NCBI GenBank assembly: GCA_016789175.1
Contig: JAEURK010000358.1
Location: forward strand, 1 to 44,446
Origin: Anaerolineales bacterium
GTDB taxonomy: Bacteria; Chloroflexota; Anaerolineae; Anaerolineales; UBA6663
Reading direction: 5' to 3'
DNA: 44,446 bases
A program made the position numbers and the translations under genes. Within the stretch, counting starts at the first letter, position 1, and each line of letters opens with the position of its first letter. This document shows, one piece after another, positions 14,587 to 24,230 of this stretch. The notes beneath the pieces were generated by a model that was not told the origin of the DNA, did not search any database, and was given only the letters and a program-made list of their open reading frames with translations.

Positions 14587-16710
14587 TCACACAGCCGGAT
14601 CAACTCTCAAAGCGTGCGCTTCCAGCCGGCCCTCCGCGATGAACAGGCCGACCATGCCCTCCGCCGGCAGACCCGCCAGCAGATCCGGATGATCGAACCA
14701 GAGCCGGTCGTTGAGCGCGGCCGAGATCGCTGTCCCGGCGACGCGCACCGACATCCGGAAGCGCTCGCCGGGCGGCTGGGCGCCCTCGGCCTCGTCAAGG
14801 ACGTGCCGTGCGCCGTCGTGAACGTGCACCAGACGCACGGTGTCGCCTTCGAGCTCGAACGCAACATAGCGGCGCAGCCCCGTGGCACGCACCACCAGGC
14901 CCCCACAGCGGCCCTGCAGCGCCAGGTCGGCGGAGACGATCAGGTCGTCCCAGCCGGGCCCACCCTGAAGCGCGACGCCGCGCCCGCTCGTTTGGCGCAG
15001 CACCAGCGGCGCCTCGGGCGTGGCCTCGAGGGCGTCGACGCCGTCGATCCAGGCCCTTAGCCAGAGCGCCCCGCCGGCCGTGCCCCGGATCAGACTGGCG
15101 CGTGGTGCGCCCTCCCACCACACACGATCGACCAGCAGACGCGCGTCAACCGCGCTCTTGGCCCGCAGACCGACCGCCTCGACCGGCTGCCCGTCGAGCT
15201 CGGGCAGCGCCCAACTCAAGCGTGAGCCCGCGCCGGGCAACACCACCATCTCCGGCCCGCTCAGTTCCTGCAGCTCCCCTTGGGCGTCATACACGCGGAT
15301 CAAGGGGCTGGCCAGCACGTGCGTGGCGTTCCCGTCCGGCGCGAGGACGTCGATCCGCAGCATCTGGCCCGCGTAGAGGGCCGGGCAGCTTTGAAGCTGA
15401 TACCCGATGTTGAGCGCGTCGGGCGGCGCGAACACCGGTGTGGTCACGGCCACGGGAACGCCGGCGGGGAGGTCGATCGCGAGCGCCCGCGCGCCATTAC
15501 GACCGGCGCCGGCCAGGTTGCTCAGGCGCGCCGTCGCCGGCTCGGCCGTGAAACCCTGCCGACTGCCGGGCATCTCGAAATGAAATGGCGCGCCGCCTTT
15601 GACCCGGCTCGGCGGCAGGCCCCGCAGCCGCTGGGCGTGATCGACGATCTCGGTCGACAGCCGCACCGCGTCCGTGATCGAGCGCCGGCCGTCGGCGCTG
15701 GAGATGTAGGCCCGGTCCGCCACCGGCTCACGCCAGGTGTTCGCGATACCTTCCAGACCACCGCGCAGACCGAGCAGGCAGGCGACGTTTCCGGCATTGC
15801 AATCGGTGTCCCACCCGGCCGTGCAGGCCACGGTCAACCCGCGATCAAAGTCGCCGTCGGCATACAGCAGGCTGAGCAGGACGACTCCGTGGTTGGGCAG
15901 GATGTGCACGCCCGGATACCGCTCGGGGCCGTAGGCCGCCTCCAGCGCGGCGCGCGCGGCGTACCAGTCGGAGTGCTGCGCGTGCCAGTTGCGAACATCG
16001 TCGGCCAGGCGGCGGATGGCGCTGTCGGCCGGGATCTCGGCCAGGCCGATCTCGAGCAGGCGGTTGACGTCGCGCTCCTGGAAGGCGGCCGCCAGCATCG
16101 CGGCCAGCACCATCGACGCGTGCACGGCGGCGCCGTCATGGCTGACGCAGGCCGCGGCCCGCGCGAGGCTGGCCGCCAGCCCGGGGTCGCCGGGCGCGAC
16201 CAGGCCCCAGCCGTCGATGAAGATCTGGGCCCCGATCTGCTCGGCGGTCACCGCGCCGTTGCGCGCGATGCTGCCGCTCTCGGGCGGGCGCAGCCCGGCC
16301 CGCAGGTTTTCGTAGGCCGTGTGCTCGGTCGACACGCCCACCCCGCCCCACCAGAACGTCGAGCGCCCCGGCACGACGTCGTTGAGCCAGCGAGCCGCCA
16401 CCAACCCGGACACACGCTCGACGAGCGCAGGCCCGGTCAGATCCGCCGGCAATGGGCCGAGGTCCTCGAGCGCGCGCAGGAACAACCACGTGCCCGAGAT
16501 GTCATCATCGGTGACCACCAACGGCAGCCCGCGCCGCTCGTGGACGTAGCTGCGGATCTCACCGAGCTCCTTGAGGATCTGCTCATGCGGCCAGCACTCG
16601 AACGGTCGGCCGCAATACACGCCGATCAGTTTGCCGAGCACGGCAGCGTACACACGTTCACGGTAATCACTGGTTAGCGGTGACAGGGTGAAGGGCGAGT
16701 GGGAGGTCAT
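14587..16710 (-). CDS. ADP-ribosylglycohydrolase-family protein with C-terminal beta-sandwich
   Basis: A 707-residue protein. The first half is an ADP-ribosylglycohydrolase (DraG/ARH) fold: DYRERVYAAVLGKLIGVYCGRP near residue 15, metal ligands in TDDDISGTW near 67 and in GWDTDCNAGN near 300. The enzymes use two Mg2+ ions to remove ADP-ribose or split related N-glycosides. After a linker, residues from about 560 look like a jelly-roll (WDDLIVSADL, GGLVVRATGLRRYVAFEL, MVGLFIAEGRLEA). That fusion suggests a glycoside or sugar-related substrate rather than a modified protein. No signal peptide is evident. The -10 box TAGAAT ends six bases before the ATG, so the mRNA is probably leaderless. It is divergent from the CAP gene. 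Confidence 0.85.
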   Translation of the reverse strand: MTSHSPFTLSPLTSDYRERVYAAVLGKLIGVYCGRPFECWPHEQILKELGEIRSYVHERRGLPLVVTDDDISGTWLFLRALEDLGPLPADLTGPALVERVSGLVAARWLNDVVPGRSTFWWGGVGVSTEHTAYENLRAGLRPPESGSIARNGAVTAEQIGAQIFIDGWGLVAPGDPGLAASLARAAACVSHDGAAVHASMVLAAMLAAAFQERDVNRLLEIGLAEIPADSAIRRLADDVRNWHAQHSDWYAARAALEAAYGPERYPGVHILPNHGVVLLSLLYADGDFDRGLTVACTAGWDTDCNAGNVACLLGLRGGLEGIANTWREPVADRAYISSADGRRSITDAVRLSTEIVDHAQRLRGLPPSRVKGGAPFHFEMPGSRQGFTAEPATARLSNLAGAGRNGARALAIDLPAGVPVAVTTPVFAPPDALNIGYQLQSCPALYAGQMLRIDVLAPDGNATHVLASPLIRVYDAQGELQELSGPEMVVLPGAGSRLSWALPELDGQPVEAVGLRAKSAVDARLLVDRVWWEGAPRASLIRGTAGGALWLRAWIDGVDALEATPEAPLVLRQTSGRGVALQGGPGWDDLIVSADLALQGRCGGLVVRATGLRRYVAFELEGDTVRLVHVHDGARHVLDEAEGAQPPGERFRMSVRVAGTAISAALNDRLWFDHPDLLAGLPAEGMVGLFIAEGRLEAHALRVDPAV

Positions 16711-16716
16711 GCGGCG

Positions 16717-16722
16717 ATTCTA
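16717..16722 (-). promoter_or_regulatory. -10 box (TAGAAT), leaderless start of glycohydrolase gene
   Basis: TAGAAT on the minus strand ends six bases before ATG 16710, and no Shine-Dalgarno sequence is present. Only 58 bp separate this gene from the divergent CAP gene. Confidence 0.5.
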
Positions 16723-16754
16723 GCGCACGCGCGTGGGTCGGGGGCGGCTCAGTA

Positions 16755-16763
16755 TGTGATAAT
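16755..16763 (+). promoter_or_regulatory. Extended -10 (TGTGATAAT), leaderless start of CAP gene
   Basis: TG-T-GATAAT is an extended -10 ending five bases before ATG 16769. Transcription would start within or at the start codon. Confidence 0.55.
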
Positions 16764-16768
16764 GCCGC

Positions 16769-17419
16769 ATGCGCCGCCCCACCCTGGTTGCATTGTTCTC
16801 GCTGCTGGTGATCACGCCGTTGGCCGTCGCCACGGCGCAGTCGAGCGGTCCCGTGTACCTGCCCGTGATCGCGCGGGAGGCGACGCTGACGCCGACGGCC
16901 ACGACCACGACCACGCCGACCGCGACGCCCACAACCACACCCACAGCGACCGCCACCCCGACCGGCTGTCAGCCCGCGCCCGAGGAGCAGGCCATCGCCG
17001 ACCGGATGCTGGCCCATCCCGAGCAGGCCCGGCCGGCGCTGCGCTGCCACCCGATCCTCGAGCGGGTCGCCCGCGAGCGCGCACTCGACATGGCCGTGCG
17101 CGGCTACGAAAGCCACGTCAACCCGGACGGTTTCGGCCCCAACTACCTGGTCCGACAGGCCGGCTACCCGCTGTCGTCCACCTACTCGAGCTCATTGACG
17201 GCCAACAGCATCGAGGTCATGTACTTTGGCTACGGCTTCAGCCCGACGCCGAACCCCGACAACCCCTGGAACTGGTGGATGAACTCCTCGATCCACCGGA
17301 CGATGCTGCTCGGTCTGACCAGCTTCTTCGTCGCCCAGGACGAATACGGCGTCGGCCACGTGTACGTGCCGGGCAGCAACTACGGGCACTACTGGATCGT
17401 GTTGACGGCCCGCCAGTGA
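16769..17419 (+). CDS. Secreted CAP/SCP-domain protein (YkwD-like)
   Basis: A 216-residue exported protein. Residues 1-23 are a signal peptide ([20 protein letters not shown], cleavage near ATAQ). A linker of almost only Thr, Pro and Ala (about 38-65) precedes a CAP domain (about 68-216). CAP signatures include [34 protein letters not shown] and [11 protein letters not shown]. Bacterial CAP proteins are extracellular and poorly characterised; some bind lipids or cell-wall parts. The Thr/Pro linker suggests surface display without an obvious anchor. It shares a 58-bp divergent promoter region with the ADP-ribosylglycohydrolase gene, but no functional link is known. Confidence 0.85.
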   Translation: MRRPTLVALFSLLVITPLAVATAQSSGPVYLPVIAREATLTPTATTTTTPTATPTTTPTATATPTGCQPAPEEQAIADRMLAHPEQARPALRCHPILERVARERALDMAVRGYESHVNPDGFGPNYLVRQAGYPLSSTYSSSLTANSIEVMYFGYGFSPTPNPDNPWNWWMNSSIHRTMLLGLTSFFVAQDEYGVGHVYVPGSNYGHYWIVLTARQ

Positions 17420-17493
17420 GACGGGTCCTGTTCGCGCATCGAGACGCCTGTCAGCCAGGGCTAACGCATCTCAAGTGGCACGGTGGGAGTCTG

Positions 17494-17562
17494 GCCACGA
17501 ATGTCGCAAATTGAGTGCGCACGAACGATCCCCATTTATGAGGATTCGTGTCCATTCGTGGC
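17494..17562. repeat. Degenerate inverted repeat GCCACGAATG...CATTCGTGGC
   Basis: A 10-bp inverted repeat (17494-17503, 17553-17562) flanks further CACGAA/TTCGTG words in the 220-bp gap before moaB. It looks like a decayed intergenic palindromic element. The rest of the gap shows no gene. Confidence 0.55.
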
Positions 17563-17603
17563 AAAGACACCGCTCCTCGCGAAAAAGGTGCAATCGCCCT
17601 GGC

Positions 17604-17633
17604 TTGTCAGCCTGGCGGCACCTGTGGCATGAT
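17604..17633 (+). promoter_or_regulatory. Promoter of moaB, leaderless
   Basis: TTGTCA (17604-17609), an 18-bp spacer and CATGAT (17628-17633) end six bases before ATG 17640. No Shine-Dalgarno sequence is present. Confidence 0.5.
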
Positions 17634-17639
17634 CGCGCT

Positions 17640-18155
17640 ATGCCTTCCTCAAGCACCGAACAACACAAAGCCATCGCCGCCCAGCGCGGGCCCATCCCGG
17701 TGGGCATCGTCACAGTCAGCGACACGCGCACCCCCGAAACCGACACCAACGGCCTGTATCTCAAGCCCGCGGTCGTCGCGGCCGGGCACGAGGTCGTCTT
17801 CTACGCCATCATCAAGGACGAACCCGCTCAGGTCGAGGCCGTGCTCGATCAGGCGGTCGAGGCCGGCGCGCGCGTGATCTTGTTCAACGGCGGCACCGGC
17901 ATCGCGCCGCGCGACACGACCTTTGACGTGCTTAACCGCAAGTACGCCAAGCTCATGCCGGGCTTTGGCGAGTTGTTTAGGATGTTGAGTTATCAGGAAG
18001 TCGGCGCGGCCGCGATGCTGTCACGCGCCTCAGCCGGCACGTACCGCGGCCGGGTCGTGATCTCCACGCCCGGCTCGCCCAACGCCGTGCAGGTCGCCTG
18101 GGAGAAGCTGGTCGCGCCCGAGATCGCGCACCTGGCCTGGGAAGTTGCGCGCTGA
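17640..18155 (+). CDS. moaB: Molybdenum cofactor biosynthesis protein MoaB
   Basis: A 171-residue MoaB/MogA-type protein. It has the [15 protein letters not shown] phosphate-binding segment, [13 protein letters not shown] and [24 protein letters not shown], then STPGSPNAV. These proteins adenylylate molybdopterin before metal insertion. I choose ATG 17640 because homology begins soon after and a promoter lies directly upstream; the longer open frame from 17475 covers a repeat-like intergenic region. It converges on msrPQ, whose catalytic subunit MsrP needs this cofactor, so the neighbourhood makes functional sense. Confidence 0.92.
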   Translation: MPSSSTEQHKAIAAQRGPIPVGIVTVSDTRTPETDTNGLYLKPAVVAAGHEVVFYAIIKDEPAQVEAVLDQAVEAGARVILFNGGTGIAPRDTTFDVLNRKYAKLMPGFGELFRMLSYQEVGAAAMLSRASAGTYRGRVVISTPGSPNAVQVAWEKLVAPEIAHLAWEVAR

Positions 18156-18170
18156 AGGATCAATCGGATT

Positions 18171-18220
18171 GCTGTGAATCGAAACGGCGGCCCTCTGGGG
18201 CCGCCGTTTCGATTCACAGC
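18171..18220. terminator. Bidirectional terminator between moaB and msrQ
   Basis: A perfect 23-bp stem (18171-18193 with 18198-18220) around a four-base loop. The msrQ stop codon (18214-18216) lies inside the right arm. Confidence 0.88.
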
Positions 18221-18869
18221 TGTCGTTTTCGAAGGGCGCTGACCCGGCGCCGCACCGGGGGCAGACGCAACACGAACAGCCCGACCAGCACAGCGGCATA
18301 CCACCAGGGGTCGATCACGCCGACCTTGACCAGCCAGATGTAATGAACTACGGCCAGCAGGCCGGCGGCATAGGCGGCGCGATGCAAGCGCTTCCAGTTG
18401 CGGCGCAGACGACGCTGCATGGCATCGGTCGAGGTCGCTGCCAGCGGCAGCATGATCGCCAGTGCCGCCAGCCCTGCCAATGCATAAGGCCTCATCAACA
18501 CCGCATCGGCGAGCAAGGCCGCATTGAAGCCGTAATCGATCGCGACGAAGATAGACAGGTGCAGCGCCGCGTACACGAACGCGTAGATCCCGAGCCAGCG
18601 CCGTAACGGGTTGAGCACCGCCAGGCCCGTGACGGTGACAACCGGCGTGACGGCCAGCGCGAGCAACAGAAAGACCAGGGCCGCCAGCCCCGTCCGCAGC
18701 GTGACGTCACGGATCAGGTCCGGGCTCAGCCGACCCAGCGCGGTGTCGAGCGCAAACAGGCCGAGCGGGATCAGCGCGCCCAGGTGCACCAGCGCTCCCA
18801 ACCAGCGTTTGGGCGTGGAGCGGCGCGGCCCGGCCACGGCCGACCGCCCTGCGGTGGACGGCGCGTTCA

Positions 18870-18870
<1 letters not shown>
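18214..18870 (-). CDS. msrQ: MsrQ, haem-binding membrane subunit of MsrPQ
   Basis: A 218-residue membrane protein of the ferric-reductase-like YedZ family, with about six hydrophobic segments. Likely haem-ligand histidines are in YAALHLSIFVAIDYGF and KRLHRAAYAAGLLAVVHYIWLVKVG. MsrQ passes electrons from the quinone pool or flavin reductases to MsrP for repair of oxidised methionine in envelope proteins. The start overlaps the msrP stop by one base (TGATG), so the pair is translationally coupled. Its stop codon is inside a terminator hairpin. Confidence 0.93.
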
Positions 18871-19808
<938 letters not shown>

Positions 19809-19822
19809 AACGGCACCTTTGT

Positions 19823-20398
19823 TTATTCGACGGTCTCGGCCAGAAGGGCCCGGATCGCCGTTTCGGTTTCAGCATAAGCGCCCTCGCCGATATGCGAGTA
19901 GCGCAGTTGGCCCTGCCTGTCGATCAGGTAGAGCGTCGGCCAGTAACGGCTGCGATAGGCGATGAAGTTGTCGCCCGGATTGTCCTGAACGACCGGGTAA
20001 TCGATCTCGAGATCCTCAACGGCCTGTCGCAGATTGTCCAGATCGGCCTCATACGCGAACTCGGGGTAGTGGTTGCCGATCACCACCAGGCCCTCGGAGG
20101 CGTAGCGCGCGTGCCAGTCTCGAACGCTTGGCAGTGTGTTGCGGCAGTTGACGCAACCAAAAGTCCACATCTCGAGCAGGACGACGCTTCCGCGCAGGTC
20201 GGCCAGGCGCAGCGGCTGATCGGTGTTTAGCCAGACCTCGCCGGTCAACTCCGGCGCCGGCCCGAGCACCGGGAATTCTATCGTCTCATCGCCGCCGTCC
20301 GGTGTGGCTGGGCCAATCCGCGCCGCCTCGACCGAAGCGCAGGCGGAAAGCACCAGGCAGGCCAGGAGCGGAAGCACGCGGTGCCGAAGCAGGAGCAT
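19823..20398 (-). CDS. Thioredoxin-like lipoprotein (TlpA/DipZ C-terminal-like)
   Basis: A 191-residue exported thiol-redox protein. The signal ends in lipobox LSAC with Cys20. The redox motif is Cys82-Val-Asn-Cys85 in EMWTFGCVNC, and YWPTLYLID supplies the cis-proline. The CxNC centre and the surrounding RNTLPSVRDWH resemble the thioredoxin domain of DipZ-type proteins. It is first in an operon with msrP and msrQ, so it may keep envelope thiols reduced or serve the same oxidative-stress response. Boxes shared with other genes of the region lie 22 bp before its start. Confidence 0.88.
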   Translation of the reverse strand: MLLLRHRVLPLLACLVLSACASVEAARIGPATPDGGDETIEFPVLGPAPELTGEVWLNTDQPLRLADLRGSVVLLEMWTFGCVNCRNTLPSVRDWHARYASEGLVVIGNHYPEFAYEADLDNLRQAVEDLEIDYPVVQDNPGDNFIAYRSRYWPTLYLIDRQGQLRYSHIGEGAYAETETAIRALLAETVE

Positions 20399-20419
20399 GT
20401 TTGAAGCATCGTTGACCTG

Positions 20420-20489
20420 CCTTACAGACCGCTGTCCCGATCCTTACAAAGGCCTTAACGCACCCGAGGGTTCGTAAGGGCTGTACAAT
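20420..20489. promoter_or_regulatory. Divergent regulatory region with CTTACA boxes
   Basis: Between the redoxin and response-regulator genes are CTTACA (20421-20426), CTTACA (20443-20448) and CTTAAC (20454-20459), at 22- and 11-bp spacing, plus an inverted GTAAG at 20474. The TACAAT -10 at 20484-20489 serves the plus-strand regulator gene and lacks a good -35 box. The in-phase direct repeats next to the -35 position are typical of OmpR/PhoB-type activation. On the minus strand the first box reads CTGTAAGG. Confidence 0.55.
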
Positions 20490-20574
20490 CTTCGTCTGCC
20501 ATTCTGTGGCCATGTTGCAACCAGGGCACCCCACAACCAGTGGGGTCGATCACCGCAGCGAGGATGTCATACGC

Positions 20575-21279
20575 ATGTCCGAAGGCAAGATCCTGATTGT
20601 TGAGGACGAGCCCAGCCTGCGCGAGGTGATCGCGCTTTACCTGCGGCGCGCCAATTTCGAGGTGGTCAGCGTGGCGGACGGCCAGGCGGCGCTGGAGGCC
20701 CTGCAGGCCGGGCCGGTCAGCCTGGTCGTGCTCGACTTGATGATTCCCAAGGTCGACGGCTATCAGGTGACCGAGTGGCTGCGTCGCCGCGGCGACACGC
20801 CCATCATCATGGTCACCGCGCGCCGGGCCGAGAGCGATCGCATCGCTGGGCTCGAGATGGGCGCCGACGATTACGTGATCAAGCCCTTCAGCCCGCAGGA
20901 ACTGACCAGCCGGGTGCGCGCCGTCCTGCGGCGGACGCGAGCGACGCCGGCCCCAGCCGCGAGTGTCGAATCCGCGGTCCTGGAGTATCCGGGTCTGCGC
21001 ATCGAACCCGCCACCCGGGTGGTATCGGTCGACGGCAGCGAGCGCAGCCTGACCGCCAAGGAGTTCGACCTGCTGCTGCACCTGGCCCGCCACCCGCGCC
21101 AGGTGTTCTCACGAGATCAGTTGCTCGATCGGGTCTGGGGCGTGAGCGAGTACGTCGACCCCAGCACCGTCACCGTGCACGTTCGGCGCCTGCGCGAGAA
21201 AATCGAGGCCGATCCTTCCCAGCCCCGTTTCATCCAGACGGTCTGGGGGGTCGGCTACAAATTCGAGGCCCCGGCATGA
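20575..21279 (+). CDS. OmpR/PhoB-family response regulator
   Basis: A 234-residue regulator. The receiver domain (about 5-118) has the acidic pair in IVEDEPS, phospho-acceptor Asp54 in VVLDLMIPKVDG, and the switch lysine in YVIKPFSPQEL. The C-terminal winged helix (about 135-232) shows LTAKEFDLLLHLARHPRQVFSRDQLLDRVWG and TVTVHVRRLREKIE. I start at ATG 20575, where MSEGKILIVEDEP begins; an upstream in-frame GTG at 20506 would add a non-conserved leader. It overlaps the kinase gene by four bases (ATGA). It probably controls itself and neighbouring redox genes through the CTTACA boxes. Confidence 0.94.
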   Translation: MSEGKILIVEDEPSLREVIALYLRRANFEVVSVADGQAALEALQAGPVSLVVLDLMIPKVDGYQVTEWLRRRGDTPIIMVTARRAESDRIAGLEMGADDYVIKPFSPQELTSRVRAVLRRTRATPAPAASVESAVLEYPGLRIEPATRVVSVDGSERSLTAKEFDLLLHLARHPRQVFSRDQLLDRVWGVSEYVDPSTVTVHVRRLREKIEADPSQPRFIQTVWGVGYKFEAPA

Positions 21280-22526
21280 CCGTCCTTCCCCGCTCGCTGA
21301 ATCGCAGTCGCTCGCTCACAACCCGTTTTCTGGCAGGTGTGCTTGGCACGGTCGTGCTCGGCCTGGGCCTGTTCTGGCTATCGATGCATCCGCCGATGGG
21401 TGACCTGGCGCTGATGACGGCCTTTCTGGCGATCACGGCGCTGTTCTCGGCCGTCGCTGGCTACGCGGCCTATCGCTTCGGATGGCTGCAACAGGCACCC
21501 GGCCTGCGATGGGCGATCTTTGGTACCTGCGCGCTTTCCAGCCTGCTGACCTTCGGCAACGTCTGGCTGACAGCCCGTTTGATGTTCGCCAGCGAGCACG
21601 ACCTGCAACTGGCCACCGTGTTGCTCGTCTTCGCCGGCGGCATCGCAATGGCCCTGGGATACTTCTTCGCCGAGGCGATCACCGAGCGCATCGCCGGTCT
21701 CAACGACGCTACCCGTGAGTTGGCGCAGGGCAAACTCGACACGCGGGTAACCGTAGCGGGCCGCGACGAGGTCGCCACCCTGGCCCGGACCTTCAATGAC
21801 ATGGCTGCCCAATTGCAGGCCGCCGACCGCAAACAACGCGAGCTCGACCAGCTTCGCCGCGACCTGATCGCCTGGATCAGCCACGATCTGCAGACCCCGC
21901 TGGCGTCAGTGCGCGTGATCGTCGAGGCCCTGGCCGATGGCATGGTGGAGGATTCGGAGACCACTCGACGCTATCTGCGGACAGCCCAACGCGACGTGGA
22001 GGCGCTCTCAAGTCTGATCGACGACCTGTTCCAGATGGCACAGCTCGACGCCGGCGGCCTGATGCTCGATCTCACCCCGACCGATGTCGGCGATCTGGTG
22101 TCCGATACGCTCGAGTCGTTTACGCCCCTGGCAGGGACCCGCGGCATAACCCTGGTCGGGGCCAGCGACGATGCCGGGGTCGTCCCGCTCGATCCGCGCC
22201 GGATCGGGCGCGTGCTCGCCAATCTGATCGGGAACGCCCTGGCGCATACCCCGGCCGGTGGAACCGTCACGATCAAAGCCCGTCGCGCGGGCCGGACCGT
22301 TGAGATCGCGGTCAGCGACACCGGAGCCGGGATCGCGGCCCACGATCTGCCGCACATCTTCGACAGCTTCTATCGGGGCGAGCCGGCGCGCACCCGCCTG
22401 GCTGGCGGCGCGGGCCTCGGCCTGGCGATCGCGCGCGGGCTGGTGGAGGCGCATGGCGGGCGCATCGAAGTGACCAGCGCCGAGGGCGTCGGTACCACCT
22501 TCACGCTCCGCATCCCGGCGCCCTAA
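21276..22526 (+). CDS. Sensor histidine kinase (HAMP, HisKA, HATPase)
   Basis: A 416-residue membrane kinase, partner of the regulator just upstream. There are about four hydrophobic segments in residues 18-140 with only short extracytoplasmic loops. HAMP (about 136-190) is followed by HisKA with His203 in AWISHDLQTPLASVR, then the ATPase domain with NLIGNALAHTP, SDTGAGIAAHDLPHIF and GGAGLGLAIARGLVEAHGG. The lack of a large sensor domain suggests that it senses a membrane-embedded signal. The start follows from the ATGA overlap with the regulator. The gene converges on, and overlaps by four bases, the ferric-reductase-like gene, so no terminator separates them. Confidence 0.94.
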   Translation: MTVLPRSLNRSRSLTTRFLAGVLGTVVLGLGLFWLSMHPPMGDLALMTAFLAITALFSAVAGYAAYRFGWLQQAPGLRWAIFGTCALSSLLTFGNVWLTARLMFASEHDLQLATVLLVFAGGIAMALGYFFAEAITERIAGLNDATRELAQGKLDTRVTVAGRDEVATLARTFNDMAAQLQAADRKQRELDQLRRDLIAWISHDLQTPLASVRVIVEALADGMVEDSETTRRYLRTAQRDVEALSSLIDDLFQMAQLDAGGLMLDLTPTDVGDLVSDTLESFTPLAGTRGITLVGASDDAGVVPLDPRRIGRVLANLIGNALAHTPAGGTVTIKARRAGRTVEIAVSDTGAGIAAHDLPHIFDSFYRGEPARTRLAGGAGLGLAIARGLVEAHGGRIEVTSAEGVGTTFTLRIPAP

Positions 22527-23296
22527 GCTTGTGCTCGCTCAGCCGGACGCTGATCGAGTCGCTTGGCGAGCGCGGCCAGGATCCGAAACGACGTCAGCCC
22601 GGCCACGGCGACGAAGGCGCCCCAATACGCAAGGCGCACGACGATCAAACCGGTGTCGCTGCCACTGAACAATCCGTGGACCAGCGTCAGGCCGAAGACC
22701 GCGAAGTTGAGAGAATGGATCAGACGCCAGGCGCGCTGACCGATGAAACGCCGGACGTAAAAGCTGAGCGTGACCGGTGTCAGCAGCCACAGGGCCAGCT
22801 GGCCGAGCCCCACCCATAACGGGCGGTAAGCGCCACTCGCGAACGGCACCATCAGTTGGACCAGGGTATACCCGATATAGCGATCGCCGAGCAGCACGAC
22901 CGCGTGCAGGCCGCCGACAAGCAGGCCCAGCAACGCCGTGTGCTCATGCAGAGCAACGTAGGTGGGGCCACCCGGCCAGGCGCGCGCGATCTTGTTCGTG
23001 ATCGCCAGGCCCAGCAACATCGACGTCGTGATCAGACCGAAACTGACAAAGCTGGCCGCTCGCGACAGATACCAGTAGATCTTGGGTGAATCGCCTGCCA
23101 CGGAGGCCCACAGGTCGAGCGCAGTTTCGGGCCGGACCACCAGGACGGCCACGGCAACCAGCACGCCGGCGATGATCCCGCCGACGATCACGGCAAACGG
23201 TGCCACGGCCAGCGCCGCCGACTCGAGCGTCAGCAGCCAGGCGCTGCGGGAATGCCCGCCTGGGCGCTGCGCCCCGAAGGTTTTCGACGGCGTCAT
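22523..23296 (-). CDS. Ferric-reductase-like transmembrane haem protein
   Basis: A 257-residue membrane protein with six or seven hydrophobic segments of the ferric-reductase-like (PF01794) type, distantly related to MsrQ. Likely haem ligands are histidines in YVALHEHTALLGLLVGGLHAVVLLGD and in WRLIHSLNFAVFGLTLVHG. No FAD/NAD domain is fused, so it should pass electrons across the membrane from or to a separate partner. It is coupled by ATGA to the apbE gene upstream. The flavin-linked neighbour suggests that the partner carries covalent FMN, but this is inference. A role in metal reduction or methionine sulfoxide repair is possible. Confidence 0.85.
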   Translation of the reverse strand: MTPSKTFGAQRPGGHSRSAWLLTLESAALAVAPFAVIVGGIIAGVLVAVAVLVVRPETALDLWASVAGDSPKIYWYLSRAASFVSFGLITTSMLLGLAITNKIARAWPGGPTYVALHEHTALLGLLVGGLHAVVLLGDRYIGYTLVQLMVPFASGAYRPLWVGLGQLALWLLTPVTLSFYVRRFIGQRAWRLIHSLNFAVFGLTLVHGLFSGSDTGLIVVRLAYWGAFVAVAGLTSFRILAALAKRLDQRPAERAQA

Positions 23297-24225
23297 CGCG
23301 TCATCCGAAACCAGAGGATGTCGGGCGTAGCCACCAGGCGACCATCCTCGAGCACGAGCAGTGCTTTGTACTCCGGACGCTCGACCAGCCAGTTCGCGGC
23401 ACCCGCGCTCCCCAACATGAACAACGTCTTGGCCGCGGTCTCGGCCTGGCGCAACGTCGGGGCGATCACGGTCGCGCTAAGCACATCGGTGATCGCCGGT
23501 GCGCCGGTGCGCGGATCGATCAGGTGATGGCGCCACTGGCCGTCTACCAGCCAGCGTCGATAATCTCGCCCCGAGGTCGCAACGCCGCCACCCATGAGGC
23601 CGAGCTGGCCGAGGTCGGCACCCTGCAGTTGCGGATCGGCAATCGCGACGGTCCAGGCCGCGCCGTCGGCGCGCGGACCGCTCACAGCGATGTCGCCGCC
23701 GGCATCCACCAAAGCCGGACCGACGGCGCTCAAACGGCGGGCTGCTTCCTCGGCCGCCCATCCCTTGGCGACACCGCCGAAGTCCAGGCGAACCCCGGGT
23801 TCGAGCGTCAGAGTCTGGCGCTTCGAGTCGACGTGCACGGCTTCACTCAAAGTGAGACGAACCGGCTGCGCGTTGATCGCCGTCGCACCAGGAGCGCCCC
23901 TCTCGCGCAGCCCCTCGAACGACAGGGTGTACCCGGAACTTTCGAGCGCGTCCAGCACCAGCGGTGTGACCAGGCCCGCGCTCTCCTGTTCGGCGACGAG
24001 CGCCGCCTCGAACACATCGCGAATGGCAGCACTGACCACGACGGGCGCGCCATGGATGGCATTGAGCTTCATCAACTCGCTGTCGGCTCGAAAACGGCTC
24101 AGGCTCGACTCCCAGGACTCGAACCAGGCCGGCACCTGAGCGATCAGGTCGGCGGCAGTAACGGATTCCGAGTCGACCAGGGCCAGCATCTGGCAGCCCA
24201 TCGCACGAAAGGAAAGGTGAAGCAT
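23293..24225 (-). CDS. apbE: FAD:protein FMN transferase (ApbE)
   Basis: A 310-residue ApbE-family enzyme, which splits FAD and attaches FMN covalently to Thr/Ser of target proteins. Motifs are FRAMGCQM at the N terminus, LDFGGVAKGWAAEEAARRL, DAGGDIAVSG, and the metal/substrate segment HLIDPRTGAPAITDVLSATVIAP. No signal peptide or lipobox is present, unlike many exported ApbE proteins. No FMN-bind-domain protein with the usual flavinylation motif is encoded nearby, so the target is unknown. It lies five bases after the small membrane protein gene and overlaps the ferric-reductase-like gene by four. Confidence 0.92.
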   Translation of the reverse strand: MLHLSFRAMGCQMLALVDSESVTAADLIAQVPAWFESWESSLSRFRADSELMKLNAIHGAPVVVSAAIRDVFEAALVAEQESAGLVTPLVLDALESSGYTLSFEGLRERGAPGATAINAQPVRLTLSEAVHVDSKRQTLTLEPGVRLDFGGVAKGWAAEEAARRLSAVGPALVDAGGDIAVSGPRADGAAWTVAIADPQLQGADLGQLGLMGGGVATSGRDYRRWLVDGQWRHHLIDPRTGAPAITDVLSATVIAPTLRQAETAAKTLFMLGSAGAANWLVERPEYKALLVLEDGRLVATPDILWFRMTR

Positions 24226-24230
24226 GGCGA

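Noticed and set aside
15280..16677. 465-codon open frame opposite the glycohydrolase gene
   Set aside because: It is an antisense shadow of a gene with intact catalytic motifs and carries no recognisable motif.
17475..17639. Longer N terminus of MoaB
   Set aside because: The extension lies over a repeat-like intergenic sequence and precedes the promoter. MoaB homology begins after ATG 17640.
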